A stretch of DNA of 64,000 nt from Larix kaempferi. Taxonomy: Eukaryota > Streptophyta > Pinopsida > Pinales > Pinaceae. The translations under genes and the position numbers were made by a program. The DNA lies in NCBI GenBank assembly GCA_027924585.1, contig BSBM01000370.1, positions 31,703,501 through 31,767,500 of the forward strand. Reading direction: 5' to 3'. This document shows, piece by piece, positions 45,801 to 56,743 of this stretch (its first letter is position 1; every line of letters begins with the position of its first letter). The notes below the pieces were generated by a model. It did not search any database. It was not told where the DNA came from and saw only the letters and a program-made list of their open reading frames with translations.

Positions 45801-47343
45801 AGAATTGATAAGATCAACGAGCATGGAGATGCCAACGGTGCCATTTTTGAAGGCCGAGCAACTTAGCAATGATAGCCCATTAATTACATCAACCACAACA
45901 GTGCCAGCAATGCCTGCCAAGAGGATATTACAGTGTACAACTCAGAGGAGAAGTGTCGTGACAACCTTGCCAGCCAGGATTCCTAGTGGTAAAACCAATC
46001 AAAGTTCTCGTGGGCAAGCTACGTGGGTTGACAACCAGGCTTCCACTATAGAGTTCGGTCATAACATTTATTACATGATCGTATTTTTATCAATCTGTCA
46101 AATAACAAATTTAAGGCACATCAACTCAGCACTTCATTCATGAAGCTCGGGTGAATTCCAAGAATATGATAGACATACTTAGGACAAGAGCTAGGTCATA
46201 TAGTATAGTTCCTCTTGTTGTTATAGTCTCATTTTATTGTAAGGATGGAGACACCACATAATCGATTTCAAGTTATTGCTTAAGTATAAAAATAAATAGA
46301 ATTACATCATATTCCATGGTTTGCATATTATAATCATATTATTGCATATTTTAAACATATCATTGGAAATTGACAATCATATCATTGAAATTTATGTGCA
46401 TAAGTTCATATAGTTCAAATTTAGGCATCGTAATATTTGAACTACATGTCATTGTATTATATGAATGCATAGTAACTATAGAATAGAACTAACCATATAA
46501 GTATATGGTTAAACATGATGCCGAGGGCATGTTTTAAGTGACGACATTATACATTATAATGCAGAGTTCATAACACTAGTCACTATGCTATTCAAATACA
46601 TTATTAGATTGTTGATAATCAAATAATGAATTCAGGATTTAGAATAATCCAAGTTCTGTAGATGCTTAGTTTAATGATAAATTCAAAGATGTTCACGATA
46701 AAGACAGGAGTCTTACGATATTATTAAATAGCATTATAACAATCAACTAACGACATAAATTCATAGCACTGAAGAGTTTTGAAAGCCAGCTTACAAACTA
46801 GATTTAGAACCAAGTATCCATACCTCCAGTCACTGGTGTCGCAGGGAAGTACTTAGCATTTTACATTGACGATGAATTGAAAAACACAAGTACTCTAAAT
46901 ATTATGCTGTCTTGTAGATCTCTTACCTGCGGTCTGCACATAGAAACATTTTCAAATGCCTTAGCTTTTGCAGCTAAGTAAGCTCCAGGGTGCCTCATAG
47001 GACCCCTTTATTAACAAACAAACAAACTGTCAGCAATCCATCAAGAATATTAAAGCAGTACAAACTGTATCAACATGTAATATTAACCAAGAACTTAAAC
47101 AAATTTGTAAACTATACTTGTTTACATAAGCATACAAATATCTTTCGTTAAAGAGGATTAACATCCGTTTATACCTGAAGTAGAAATTACAACTATATTA
47201 TCTGAGGATGATGACGTGTCATCGTCATTAATTTATCTTAGTTATGATTTCGATTTAGTTTATATGTTCCGCATTAAATAATTCTAATAATTATTTCTAT
47301 TATAAAAAATAAAAATAAAAATTGATATTTTCGGGATGTTATA
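42869..47343 (+). repeat. Element B 3' LTR (4475 bp)
   Basis: Matches 12224-16805. It ends TGTTATA instead of TGTTACA, a C-to-T change at the terminal CA. It lacks the 194-bp block of the 5' LTR (junction at 44857/44858) and carries an extra inverted copy at 45071-45159. No gene is recognised inside. Confidence 0.94.
45071..45235. repeat. Large hairpin (76-bp arms) in B 3' LTR
   Basis: Left arm 45071-45146, 13-nt loop 45147-45159, right arm 45160-45235; arms pair at 73 of 76 positions. The 5' LTR has only the right-arm sequence (about 14624-14700). The loop word TCAAACTAAAAAA nearly repeats TCAAACTAAGAAA just left of the left arm, pointing to fold-back copying through short homology. Confidence 0.92.
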
Positions 47344-47348
47344 GATCG
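47344..47348. repeat. Right TSD of element B (GATCG)
   Basis: Second copy of GATCG directly after B's 3' LTR; element C gag continues from here on the minus strand. Confidence 0.93.
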
Positions 47349-50265
47349 ACTGCTGATTTTGAGCAGGGAAGGAATCGTTGAGAACTGCGGGTGTGGGTTT
47401 TCCCTTAAGAAACTTTTGAACTTCATCTCTATGGGGGCACTCTTTAGAAAAGTGATCATCACCACACAGTAGGCAAGGATACTTCAAATTCCTTTTCTGT
47501 TTGGTATCATCAGGGGTTCTCTTTTGTTCCTGCTGGGTGGAAGATTTATTAGGCTTCTCCTTGTTCTTCTTCTTACCACCAGACTTCTGAGGTGAAACTG
47601 ATGAAACATAATTCACTTCTTCGGTGACAGCAGGAGTGGATGATTTGGTGGTGCCGTCACCATCGTGTGTTGGTGATGGGGAAGAACCCTGGGGGTTCGT
47701 CGAACCAACAGTTTGATAGGAATGCTGGGTGTGAAGGGATCCAATGATGCCATCGGCTTAGGGTCCCTTAGGTGGTTTCACGTGGTTGTAAGTGTTGCTG
47801 GGCGTGTCAGGAAGAATATCAAACAATGTGCCAGATTGAGCATAGACTAAGTCTAGCAAATGGGCACGAGCGATGGCTTGTTCCTCAGTGACAACGCCAC
47901 CCATGGAAACATCCTGTGCTATGGTAGGAATGAGAGACTTCATAAACTAGTCTGCTAGGAGTTGATCTGGAATAGGAGCCTTAATGAGATGTCATCTCCT
48001 CCACCACTCATGTATATTATCTGATATATGAGTAGCAATATTTTGACGTAGCGAGGTTAAAAGCTCTGTACCAATTTCATACTGTATAGGCAGCTGGAAA
48101 TGAGTCAAAAAGTTCATAGCAAGAGAACCAAATCAGGAAAAGAATGAGGTGGTAGTTCAATATACCACTTGGTAACCGAACCAGTGAGATTCCGTTGAAA
48201 TAGTCTAAGACGGATCGAGTTGTCCATCAGTGAGTTGGATGAACACCACAAGTGGTATGTCATCACGTGGTTTTTAGGATCCTCACCCGGCTTACCATCA
48301 AATTTAGGGATATCTGACGGAAGTTTCACTGGAATAGGTGGCCAATTAGTTCCATGGTAGATGGGGTCATTGGTCAAGCGAGACAATTCAGGTAGGTCCA
48401 AAGTAGCCAAAGGGAAGTTGCGGATTAGGCTATGAGTACTGATAGTACGGATAAGGCGTGTAAGGACTTGTGGGACCTTATGTCGACTGACCATAAGGTG
48501 TTCCAGGAGGAAACTGGCCACAGGGGTACGGGAAGCTCGGACCAAATGTAGGTCCTCCACCATAGTAAGGTGGTACATAACCATAATAGGGTGACCCATT
48601 GCCATAAGGTGGGGGACTGCCTCCGCCGCTGGAAGGGGGTGAGCCACCTCCAAATGGTGGGGGTTCGCCACCACCACCAGGGTAGGATGGGCGGCCACCA
48701 CCTCCGCCAGAAGGAGGTGGTAGTCCGCTACCACCACCAGAATAGAACGGGCCTCCACTACCTCTGCCGGGAGGGGGTGGTGGGCCACCGCCGCCGCCGG
48801 AAGGGTAAGAGCCTCCTCCACCACCTCCACCATAGTAGGGTGGTGGTCCACCACCACCACCACCAGGATGAGAAGGTCCTCCACCACCACCACCAGGAGG
48901 GAGTGGTGCTCCTCCGCCACCACCGTAGTGAGATGGTCCTCCCCCACCACTGCCGCCAGGGGGGTGGTCCCCCACCACCTTCAGCAGGGGGGGTGGGCCA
49001 TGATGACCAAAATGAGGTGGTCCTCTGCCAGAAGGTAGAGGTCCACCTCCTCTAGAGTTATGTGGGGGGCCGTCACCTCAAATGGGAGGTGGGGGTGGAC
49101 CAAACAGGGGTGGAGGGACTTGAGGGACTGTAAGTGGGGGTTTATTTTGTAAAACATTTTGTTGTCCCCATAGAGTGTAAGGATTACTGGGGTAGGGTAC
49201 CCCGTAGAGTGTGTTTTCGGGATTGAGTTGACTCGGCAAAGGGTTAGGATGACCTAGATACGCTTGACTCGATGGAGTTTGAATTACGTTGGACAGTTCC
49301 CCAACATGGGATAGTCCCATAGTGGAAGGTTCAGGAGGTACGGAATTTCCAATGGAAGGCCCGATGGGAACTCCTGCTGCAGTATTATGGTTAAGAGATG
49401 GGGGTTTCCCCCTAGTAACAACTTGCTGACCACTAAGCAAAGGTTGACCCAACACTGGTTGTTGATTATTCACCGTAGGATTAACATTACTCATAAAAAA
49501 GGTAGGGGGTAAAGAGTATCCTCCCCTCGAAGTTTGGGGTGGGGGAGGAGCAGGTAACATGACCGTGGTGACCACAGGTGTGTTGGACTATTGTTGCTCA
49601 ATAGGTTGGGTGGTGAGAGGTACTGAACTGGTCTCCTGTCTAGGAGATGTATGTGCAGGAATGGATGGTTGACCAATTTCAGTGGCGGTCACGTGTTGTG
49701 TGGACGATTCCAGTGACTCGAAAGATAAAACACGACTTGGGATTGGTTGGTAAGATTTTAACGGTGGGTTTTCTACCCTTTTTGAAAGACTATGCCTTCG
49801 AAGTTCATCACCCCTAACACGTAATCATTCCAAACGATCATGAATGGGTGCGAAGATTTCTTCAGGGGTAGGCCAACTAGGTGGGGATGCAATGGAAAAA
49901 TGGGCCACTGGGTGGCCTAGAGAAGATGTCCAATAAGCTGCTGAAGGACCAACAGCTGCTGTGGGGTTATCCTGGGGTTGATTTATCCATTCCAATGACC
50001 TAGGCTCTCTCGCCGAAACAGGAGGTAAGTCTTGTGAAGTGGGGAGTTGTGCTTCTTCACCCTGCGGGGGTTGATAAGCAGGTGAATCTGGAGGAGTATG
50101 AGGAAACAAAAGTCCTCTAACATTCAAAGTGTGGTTTTCCACTTCATGTGACCCGAACCTGGCTTGTGGATCCATTCTTACCCTTGAAATTACCTCCTGG
50201 TTAAGGGGATATTCGGGTGGCAAATTCTGAATCCTGCGAGACCTTCCCCAAGGAAAGTCATCCAA
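47344..50265 (-). pseudogene. Element C gag with Gly/Pro-rich insert (broken)
   Basis: ATG at 50263-50265 (MDDFPWGRSRRIQNLPPEY). Order: a Pro/Gln-rich N-terminus; an extremely Gly/Pro-rich segment (48978-48478) with repeats such as GGGGPSHPGGGGG; the capsid core in another frame (IPKFDGKPGEDPKNHVM, YHLWCSSNSLMD, RLRLFQRNLTG, WYIELP) at about 48450-48114; then back to the first frame with a CX2CX4HX4C zinc knuckle CLLCGDDHFSKEC near 47440-47480. Two frameshifts and several stops (for example at 49825, 49078 and 47758) make it non-functional. Gag would form the particle and bind RNA. Confidence 0.86.
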
Positions 50266-52390
50266 AGTGACTGAAACAAAAAGTTTCTCCTAAGGCAAGC
50301 TAAAAAAAATAAAAGCAGACCAGACAAACCCTACACAAACTAAGGCCACAAGAAAACTTATGTTATAAGAGTGGATTCAACGGTCTAGAACCTCACAGGA
50401 ATGTCAAGGCTTTGCAACTCGCGATATACCGCAGTATCCAACAGTAAAACAAGACAAGGAGGATTGGGAGCGTACCCTTGCCTGAATACCCGATTACCTG
50501 GACGGTACGTGCGTAGTAGCTCCCTGAGTGTTGTTCTCGGTGTATTGCTCTGCCAAGATGGCCAAAAGGTTAACTCAGTTGGTTTAAGGAATCCTAAGGG
50601 TGTCTCCTGATATACGCAAGGTACGTGGGAGCTCAAATCCATAGTGGTGTTGTCTAATGCACAACCGTTCGGCAAGAGACCTTCCGATATACTACCGAGT
50701 ACATGATACACCCTTCGATATACACCAAGTACTAAAGGTGACTTGGTGGGTACTTGAAGGAGCTCTATATACCGATAAGTACGTGGAAGACTACAATACT
50801 CTCGTGATACAGTGATCAGGCAAATAACGATAGTTGCCATGCTTAACACCGCCGGAACACGTCTCTAACTTACACACAAGTTACTAAAAATTTTACCCTA
50901 GTTCTACCATTAATTTTATCTGGACAGTTAGGTGAATGCATGAGGTGAGTACATAATCGTAAACATAATGCAGGCCCTAACTACATGCAAAAAACTGCTT
51001 TTCTTTCAATGAACTCTATATATGGGAAGGAGAAATTTTCTTTTTCTTTCCAAGAATTTCACCAAAGCAATGCAATGCGAGACAACCAAATCTACCAAAA
51101 AATTACTGTGAAGTATTCTTTTATTTTTCAAGCGAAACATAGAAGACACAACACTATTAAACCAAATCAAAGCATGTTTTTTTCTTTTTCTTTTTTCTTT
51201 TCAAAACGAAAATGATGCTAAGTAATGAAAAGAGAGAATTTCTAAACAGAGTATGCGAATTTTTCATTTTCACTATGATGGCCTAAAAGCATAAAAAAAT
51301 ACAATTGACTTTTCCAAGCATGGAACTACTTTTGCAAAACTTGATGTCTATTCGAATTTTTCAAGAAAATGAGCACTCATAGTTCATGAAAAACACAAAT
51401 AATGCAATTTTCTTTCAACTTTTCCAAAAGATCTACCAATGAGACATTCCAGTGCATGTGCAATTCTTCAAATGGTCTTGAAAAATGACAAAAAAAGTAC
51501 TTTTGATCTTTCAATGGATGTATTAAAATAACAATTTGACAACAACAATGCTTTTAATCATAAATACTGAATTGAAAAGATTACTCACGGCACTCTAATA
51601 ACTCAGAAAATTTCAAGAAAATATGAGCACTCAATGGACTGAAAATACACACAAACACTCAAAATCAATCAGTAACAAGCAGCACTAAAAGCAAGCAAAG
51701 CTCAAAGATGAATGCAAATGAGGTCTGGAAACTGATCTAATACAATGATCAGATCTGGAGAGGAGAGAAGGGAATGCAAGGGTGAGTGGATGCAGGTGGG
51801 GGAGACAAGAGTGTCCACCACTACCAAATATTAGACTTGTCCAAGATGGAACCCAAAACAACTCCAAATAAAACCAAACAACTCAGCACACAAAGCAAAA
51901 TGGGATCTCTGACTAGATCTTACAGTACAGAGGGAGTCTGCACACAAACCAATACTCAATTCAGAACTGGAGAGGGCATGCCTGTATGGAAAATTTGGCT
52001 GATCGGCGCACTCTGTGCTTGTACACAGTGCGACGTCGCAATTCACCAATGCAGGGAGTGCGACGCTATTGCAAAATACCAATGGAAGAGTTGCGACGAC
52101 ATGCTAACAGGAAAGGAACAGAGATAAAAAACAACACAGTGTCGCTCTGGGTACATTGACCAGGTGCGACAGGCGAGATCTAAGTTCAAAAATGAACCAA
52201 TTCTCTAGATAATGAGCATAAAAAGGTCTGCAAATGAGAAGCACAAACTCAAAGGAAGGCAATCATACACTTCAAAGTGAAGATCTGATGGTGAAATCAA
52301 CTAAAGAAGGAAATGACAAAATAGAATGGCTTGGCAAGAAATCAACTGAAAAACGACATTCAAATTGCCAACTGCAAAGCAATGTTCTTT
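50266..52390 (-). other. Element C leader (2.1 kb) between primer site and gag
   Basis: Long untranslated leader. It includes the 154-codon frame 50849-50385, described separately, and an AT-rich stretch 50850-51780 without genes. At 52018-52170 the words GTGCGACGTCGCA and GTGCGACGCTATTGC resemble TGCGACGTCGCAGG inside the LTR at 53158-53171. ORFs at 51786-52127 on the plus strand and 51831-52082 on the minus strand have no recognisable product. Confidence 0.55.
50385..50849 (-). CDS. Unassigned 154-residue ORF in element C leader
   Basis: Open minus-strand frame starting MLSMATIVICLITVSRE and ending with a stop at 50385. The first 20 residues are hydrophobic enough for a signal or membrane segment. 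The middle is rich in Tyr, Arg, Leu and Pro (CSLPRTYRYIELLQVP, RELLRTYRPGNRVFRQG). I recognise no family. It sits upstream of gag, where some plant gypsy elements (Ogre type) carry an extra ORF, but it could be chance. Confidence 0.35.
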   Translation of the reverse strand: MLSMATIVICLITVSREYCSLPRTYRYIELLQVPTKSPLVLGVYRRVYHVLGSISEGLLPNGCALDNTTMDLSSHVPCVYQETPLGFLKPTELTFWPSWQSNTPRTTLRELLRTYRPGNRVFRQGYAPNPPCLVLLLDTAVYRELQSLDIPVRF

Positions 52391-52408
52391 TCCCCAGTAT
52401 GGTCGCCA
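52391..52408 (-). promoter_or_regulatory. Element C primer-binding site
   Basis: The minus strand reads TGGCGACCATACTGGGGA, four bases after the putative LTR end. The TGGCGAC...GGGGA pattern recurs at this place in plant Tat/Athila-type elements. It sets the element's orientation and the inner LTR boundary. Confidence 0.75.
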
Positions 52409-52412
52409 GATC

Positions 52413-53350
52413 TGTTTGACGAACAATCCACTCGAGTGGACGCGAGCCGGATCTCCCTAGCTCAATGTGAGTCTAGAACAAATAGTACAGAATACAAACT
52501 ACTTTCCTAGATCTGATTAAGGATCAAGTAACTAGATGTCTTATCTTAACTTCACAATCCTTCTTCCTGGATGTTGCTCCACGTCTCGCGGTCGTCAGAT
52601 CTGAGCTGCAAGACCTGTCAAGACACATAGAACGATGCAAACGAGTAAAGAGCATCTATACAATAAGAGATCTAAGTAAATAGTTAACTAGGTAAACTAC
52701 ACAATATCATCACACATAAACAATATTGGTGGAAAGCATTTATATTACTGTAAATATAAGGAAAGTACATAGGTAAGAATGAATACAACCAAAGCTTAAC
52801 GTAGTATCCCTTCTCCATCCAAGCCAATTTCCATATCCTCCCAAGGAAGTGCGAGTCTCTCAATGGATGAGTTAGACATCTCTCCAAGATTTCACTAGCA
52901 CGTAGACACTATAGACTTCCTCCCTTTGGAGAGGGGTAGAGCTTCACTTATATATGACTAAGTGGATAGGATATGGATAGGGTAGGTTGAGATATGGTAG
53001 GAGAGAGATAGGGGATCCCCCCAAGAGTTTAGGAACCGAGTGCCAACTCCCCCAAGAGGTCAGGGACAAGGATCCAAGTCAACAGGATTTGAGAATGAGC
53101 TCGAAGGACCCATTTTTGTCCATTAATTGACTTCGTCGCACCCTGCAATGGAGCAAGATGCGACGTCGCAGGTTGCATGAGTGCATCCTACGACGACTTC
53201 TCAAAACCTAGCATAAATGCAATGGTATCCCTTCCAGGTAAATGACTTATCCAACGAAACTTCATGGATGTATACACTGAATCTCAGGATGGTAGGATTT
53301 TAAGTGTAATATAGACTCGGAGTCCGTCATCCATCAAGGATGGCTTACTA
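52413..53350 (-). repeat. Element C 5' LTR (inner end firm, outer end approximate)
   Basis: The inner terminus on the plus strand is TGTTTGAC at 52413. A TATA box (52947-52954) lies inside with U3 to its right. The outer end near 53350 is a guess from where LINE-like sequence begins. The ORF at 52684-52887 is not convincing as a gene. Confidence 0.6.
52947..52954 (-). promoter_or_regulatory. TATA box in element C LTR
   Basis: The minus strand reads TATATAAG within CATATATAAGTGAAGC. Predicted start is near 52920, so R-U5 would be about 500 bp to 52413. Confidence 0.55.
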
Positions 53351-53598
53351 CCAACCAAGTTAAAAAAAAGTGGGAAGTTTTACCTCTGCAGTATTTTTTT
53401 TTATTTTCTTGTCTTGGTTTTACAGTTTTCTCTGCCCGTAACCTGTTTTTGGTTTTGTTATGTACAACTCCGCTTATTCTGCTTTCCTATCCCGCTTTGT
53501 CTTTTCATGTGACATCGTCCGGAATCATGGGTTCTACACATCATTTTTTAGACAATAGTCTGATGGCGACATCTAGTAGCTAAAACCCAAGCCTATTA

Positions 53599-55257
53599 TT
53601 GCCTATCCGAGTGAGAACAAACCCGTTATCGGCTGTGGTTTTTCATTCTCTGCTTAAGACTTCACATTTTGGTCCCCGTTTACTACATTCTCTCTTTGTG
53701 GCTCCTGGTGCTTTAGGGTTGGAATGTGGTTCTATTCAAGGAATAACTGATATACCTGTTGAAGGGAGACGCACACAACATTATGTAGGTTCAAAGGCTA
53801 GATTGAGGCGGAAAATTAAGTTGGAGAAAGTGAGGAAGAGTAGGGATTCCTATACCCTGGGCAAGGACGTGACTTTAGACATGATTCAGAACCTTTCTTC
53901 TCGGCCACTCATTGGAAGGTTTGAATATATTCGTCTAAGTAGAACATAGATTGTGGAGTGGAAACCCATTATAAATTATCCTCCTAGGGTTATCATGTTG
54001 GTCAGTGCGTGGATATACTTTCACTTCTTATTAGAGGAATCATTGCAAGCTATACTTTCTAGGTTATGGGTCATTGGATGTGATTCACTGGTACTAAATC
54101 AGTAGCACTCTGCATTTGATCCCTGGTGCTAAATTTAGTAGCACTCTACATTTGATCCGTGGAAGGAGAATCCCATAAGACGACACCTCTGGGTTTTTCT
54201 CCCTAGATTTTCATTATTTTGTTGGAGCTTTCAAGCCCTCATGGGCGTAGCCAATTCCATCGGTCGCTTCATACTAATTGAGGAGAGTACCCTTTTGGCT
54301 ACTGACCGGCGTTTCCCTCAAGTTTTGGTTGAGATAGACTCTGCTGAGGGGTTGCCGGAGGAAGTAGAGGTTAAATGGGACCAGGATGTTTTCCTCCAAT
54401 AGCTGGATTATTGGCGTGTACCATTAAGATGTTTCAACTACCACAAGATAGGAAATTTTCACTCGAAGTGCAAGGAGAACCTTAAGGATGAGATTTTGGT
54501 GTCGAAGGCTGACTCGAAGCCAGAAGATGAGAAACAAGTTATCTCTTTTCCTGTCCCTCTAGACATCGACTTGGCTAAAGAATTTATGGGTAAGTTTTGT
54601 ACGTTTTTACCCTTGCTATTAAAATCTCTATCCACTGATGAAATATTAGGGGATTCAGCTGTCGGGGATATGGATTCCCCTTCCCATGCTACTCCAAACC
54701 CACTCTCTGTGCATAAATTTCTCTTTCCTCCTACGGGAATTGAGGGTTTATCTGTTCCGGCTCTTTCCCTCGTGAATGATGACCCTATTGAAAACCATGG
54801 AATGTCACGGACTCTTGAGTTGAGGGATGGGTCTTCTGAAAACTTGGGGATTAGGATTTCACATTCTCCTCTCCAGGACTTGACTCCTAGAACTGACATG
54901 GGTGCTACCTCTTCGTCGTCCTTTAATGTGGACTTATTTACTATTAATGGGATTGTTTCTCCGGATCCAGAGGGTCTTTTTAGGGTTTACTCTTCGTCAG
55001 AAGTTATCCCACTTACTATACATGGAGGGATTCCTGTTGATACTGAGATTGGGGTTTCTATTGGGTCCATTAGGTTTGCTAATGTGACTACTAGAAAGAA
55101 TCGGGGCAAAAAACCAGATATTTTGTGTTCACAGTCTAATGGGAAATGGGTTAACCCTAAACTATCTTCTGTCACTTCTATTTCTTCGGCATTGAACTTT
55201 GACTCACCCTACCAGCCTCTTAGAGCTAGCGAAGGCCCAGAGGATGTTTCTCAATGA
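53599..55257 (+). pseudogene. LINE ORF1 (nucleic-acid-binding protein, broken)
   Basis: Reads through NLSSRPLIGRFEYIRL, ESLQAILSRLWVIGCDSL, RRHLWVFLPRFSLFCWSF, LATDRRFPQVLVEIDSAEGL and LDYWRVPLRCFNYHKIGN, the pattern of plant LINE ORF1 (DUF4283 then CCHC). The knuckle reads C-x3-H-x8-C, with one Cys as Tyr and the usual GH as GN. Stops include TAG after RLSRT (53947-53949), several in a roughly 36-bp tandem duplication at 54090-54162, and TAG 54399-54401. The last 254 codons (54496-55257) are open, Ser/Pro-rich, and end TGA overlapping the ORF2 ATG by four bases (ATGA). Confidence 0.83.
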
Positions 55258-55822
55258 TTATTGTTTCTCTGAATATCCCGGGGCTTGGAGGTCAGCCCAA
55301 AAAGACTGCTTTGATAAGGTTGTTGGACTCTGTTAGACTTGACGTGGTATTTGTGAAATTCTAAATCACAGTAGATCATGGAGCTGAGTATACCTCACAA
55401 AGAAAGAATGAGCAGAGAAATTGAGTTACAATGAAAATTGCAATAAAAAAGAGCAGACAATTGAACATGCACAAGAACTCAGATAGGAACAAAATAATGT
55501 CACATGATCCAATAATCAATATAGTCAACAATGATGTTACAATGGAGAGAATTCGAATCACTTGGGAGAATTCAAGTCTTAGTGTGTTTTGTGGTCTAGT
55601 ATCTCAGACTATAAAACTATCTTCCTACACATGGATTTTGATGTGAATTTCAAACTTTATCCCTTTAAATTCAATAGCACTTGGCTGGAGGATATCGATT
55701 TTATTGCATTTGTCCACAATAGGTGGAAGGAATTGTCTCACTTAAATCATCATTCTCCATTCCAACAATTAGCGAATAAGTTAGACTGTCTTTGTACTGA
55801 TGTGATTGTCAAGTTTTTACTT
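55254..55822 (+). pseudogene. LINE ORF2, endonuclease part (disrupted)
   Basis: ATG 55254-55256 starts with SLNIPGLGGQPKK, the first motif of the AP-type endonuclease (usual form W-N-x-R-G-L). The frame is open to TAA 55362-55364, where the Q-E-T motif should be. About 165 bp of unrelated sequence follows (55365-55530), then the domain's end: RITWENSS, the SDH-like SDYKTIFL, and PFKFNSTWLEDIDF. RT is absent because element E's LTR interrupts here. Confidence 0.8.
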
Positions 55823-56312
55823 TGTTTAGCATAATAACATTAAACAATAGGATCACTGAAAGAAATACAAGCACAACAACACAAAGAACACAAAATTTCT
55901 CTTGGGGAAACCACAAGGGAGAAAATCTCGGAAAAACTTCCTCAATATAGAATTCACCAATACAAGATAAAAGCCCCAAGACAAAACAACTTCTCTCCTT
56001 CACCAACGAACTTCTCTGTCTCTCCTATGCGAGATTGAGTGATACAAATGAGCAATTCAACCTCTTATTTATACTAAACAAGTGACTTAACCTTTTTACT
56101 AATTAGGTCGGCTTGACTCACCTAACTGGGCCGACCTATACACTTTACATTAAAATATTATTTTCTACATATTTCCAGGACGACCTAACAATTAGCATTT
56201 ACATTGACTCTTACATTATCAATTACATCAATGATATCTCCTGAAGGAGGAATACAATAATACAATAGACAAGTACATTTAGAATATCTTTTGTAGTTAC
56301 ATTTCTTTAACA
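55823..56312 (-). repeat. Element E 3' LTR (490 bp)
   Basis: On the minus strand it begins TGTTAAAG at 56312 and ends ...GCTAAACA at 55823. It contains TATAAATA (plus positions 56066-56073) and a U5-like T/G-rich end. It is preceded by a polypurine tract, so it is a 3' LTR. Confidence 0.85.
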
Positions 56313-56321
56313 CTCCCTCCT
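56313..56321 (-). promoter_or_regulatory. Element E polypurine tract
   Basis: The minus strand reads AGGAGGGAG immediately before the LTR's TGTTAAAG. Confidence 0.82.
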
Positions 56322-56743
56322 AACTAGGAAGGTATTCTGCGAGCAACATCATCAACATCAACAACTGTCCAACTGACGGGTGAAACTCTATATGTTGTAG
56401 GAATTTTTTGGAACATTATCATATGTCTAGGGAATAATCAACACCATCTGCTGGAATATCTCCATAATCATCATCATCGTCATCAACAAGAATTTGCTAG
56501 AACATCAACATCATCTTCAGTACATAGTTGAAGTATCATCATCATCATCACATCAGTATAAAAACTGATACATCAACAACAACAACATCACGAGGTTGGC
56601 TCATCAACATAAAGCTAGAATAACATCATCATCGTCAATAGCTCAAGGTTGGAGCAACATCAACTATGGCAACATAATGAGGCAGGTGCATAAACAACCA
56701 ACATGATCCTTCCTTTCAGAATTACGAGATCGAGTTCAACACG

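Larger units (their letters stand above)
12224..47343 (+). mobile_element. Element B: chromovirus, complete but interrupted by element D
   Basis: 5' LTR 12224-16805, initiator tRNA-Met primer site, gag start at 16947, then a 21.2-kb insertion (element D). Gag resumes at 38199, followed by protease, RT, RNase H, integrase with chromodomain-like end, polypurine tract and 3' LTR 42869-47343. Flanked by TSD GATCG. Without D the element would be about 13.9 kb. Coding parts carry two frameshifts (near 38500-38580 and about 40500) and several nonsense codons, so it is dead. It is the same family as element A. Confidence 0.95.
47344..53350 (-). mobile_element. Element C, 5' half: LTR, leader and gag
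   Basis: On the minus strand: LTR (about 53350-52413), primer site, a 2.1-kb leader with a 154-codon ORF, and gag running to the element B insertion. It joins 12223-7069. The outer LTR boundary is not resolved because no second LTR is in the window; the LINE begins close by. Confidence 0.85.
53360..55822 (+). mobile_element. LINE (L1-type) fragment, 5' part
   Basis: ORF1 with a DUF4283-like domain and zinc knuckle, then the start of ORF2 and part of its endonuclease domain. It is cut off at 55823 by the LTR of copia element E; the reverse transcriptase is missing from the window. The 5' end is uncertain, as 53360-53598 is T-rich and non-coding. The element C LTR lies immediately left. Confidence 0.82.

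Noticed and set aside
48478-48978. Plant glycine-rich cell-wall protein gene
   Set aside because: No signal peptide or own promoter is visible, and the frame continues from element C's gag start and precedes its capsid core and zinc knuckle.
54459-54899. Minus-strand ORF of 146 codons in the LINE
   Set aside because: It lies opposite the well-supported ORF1 and carries no domain signature.
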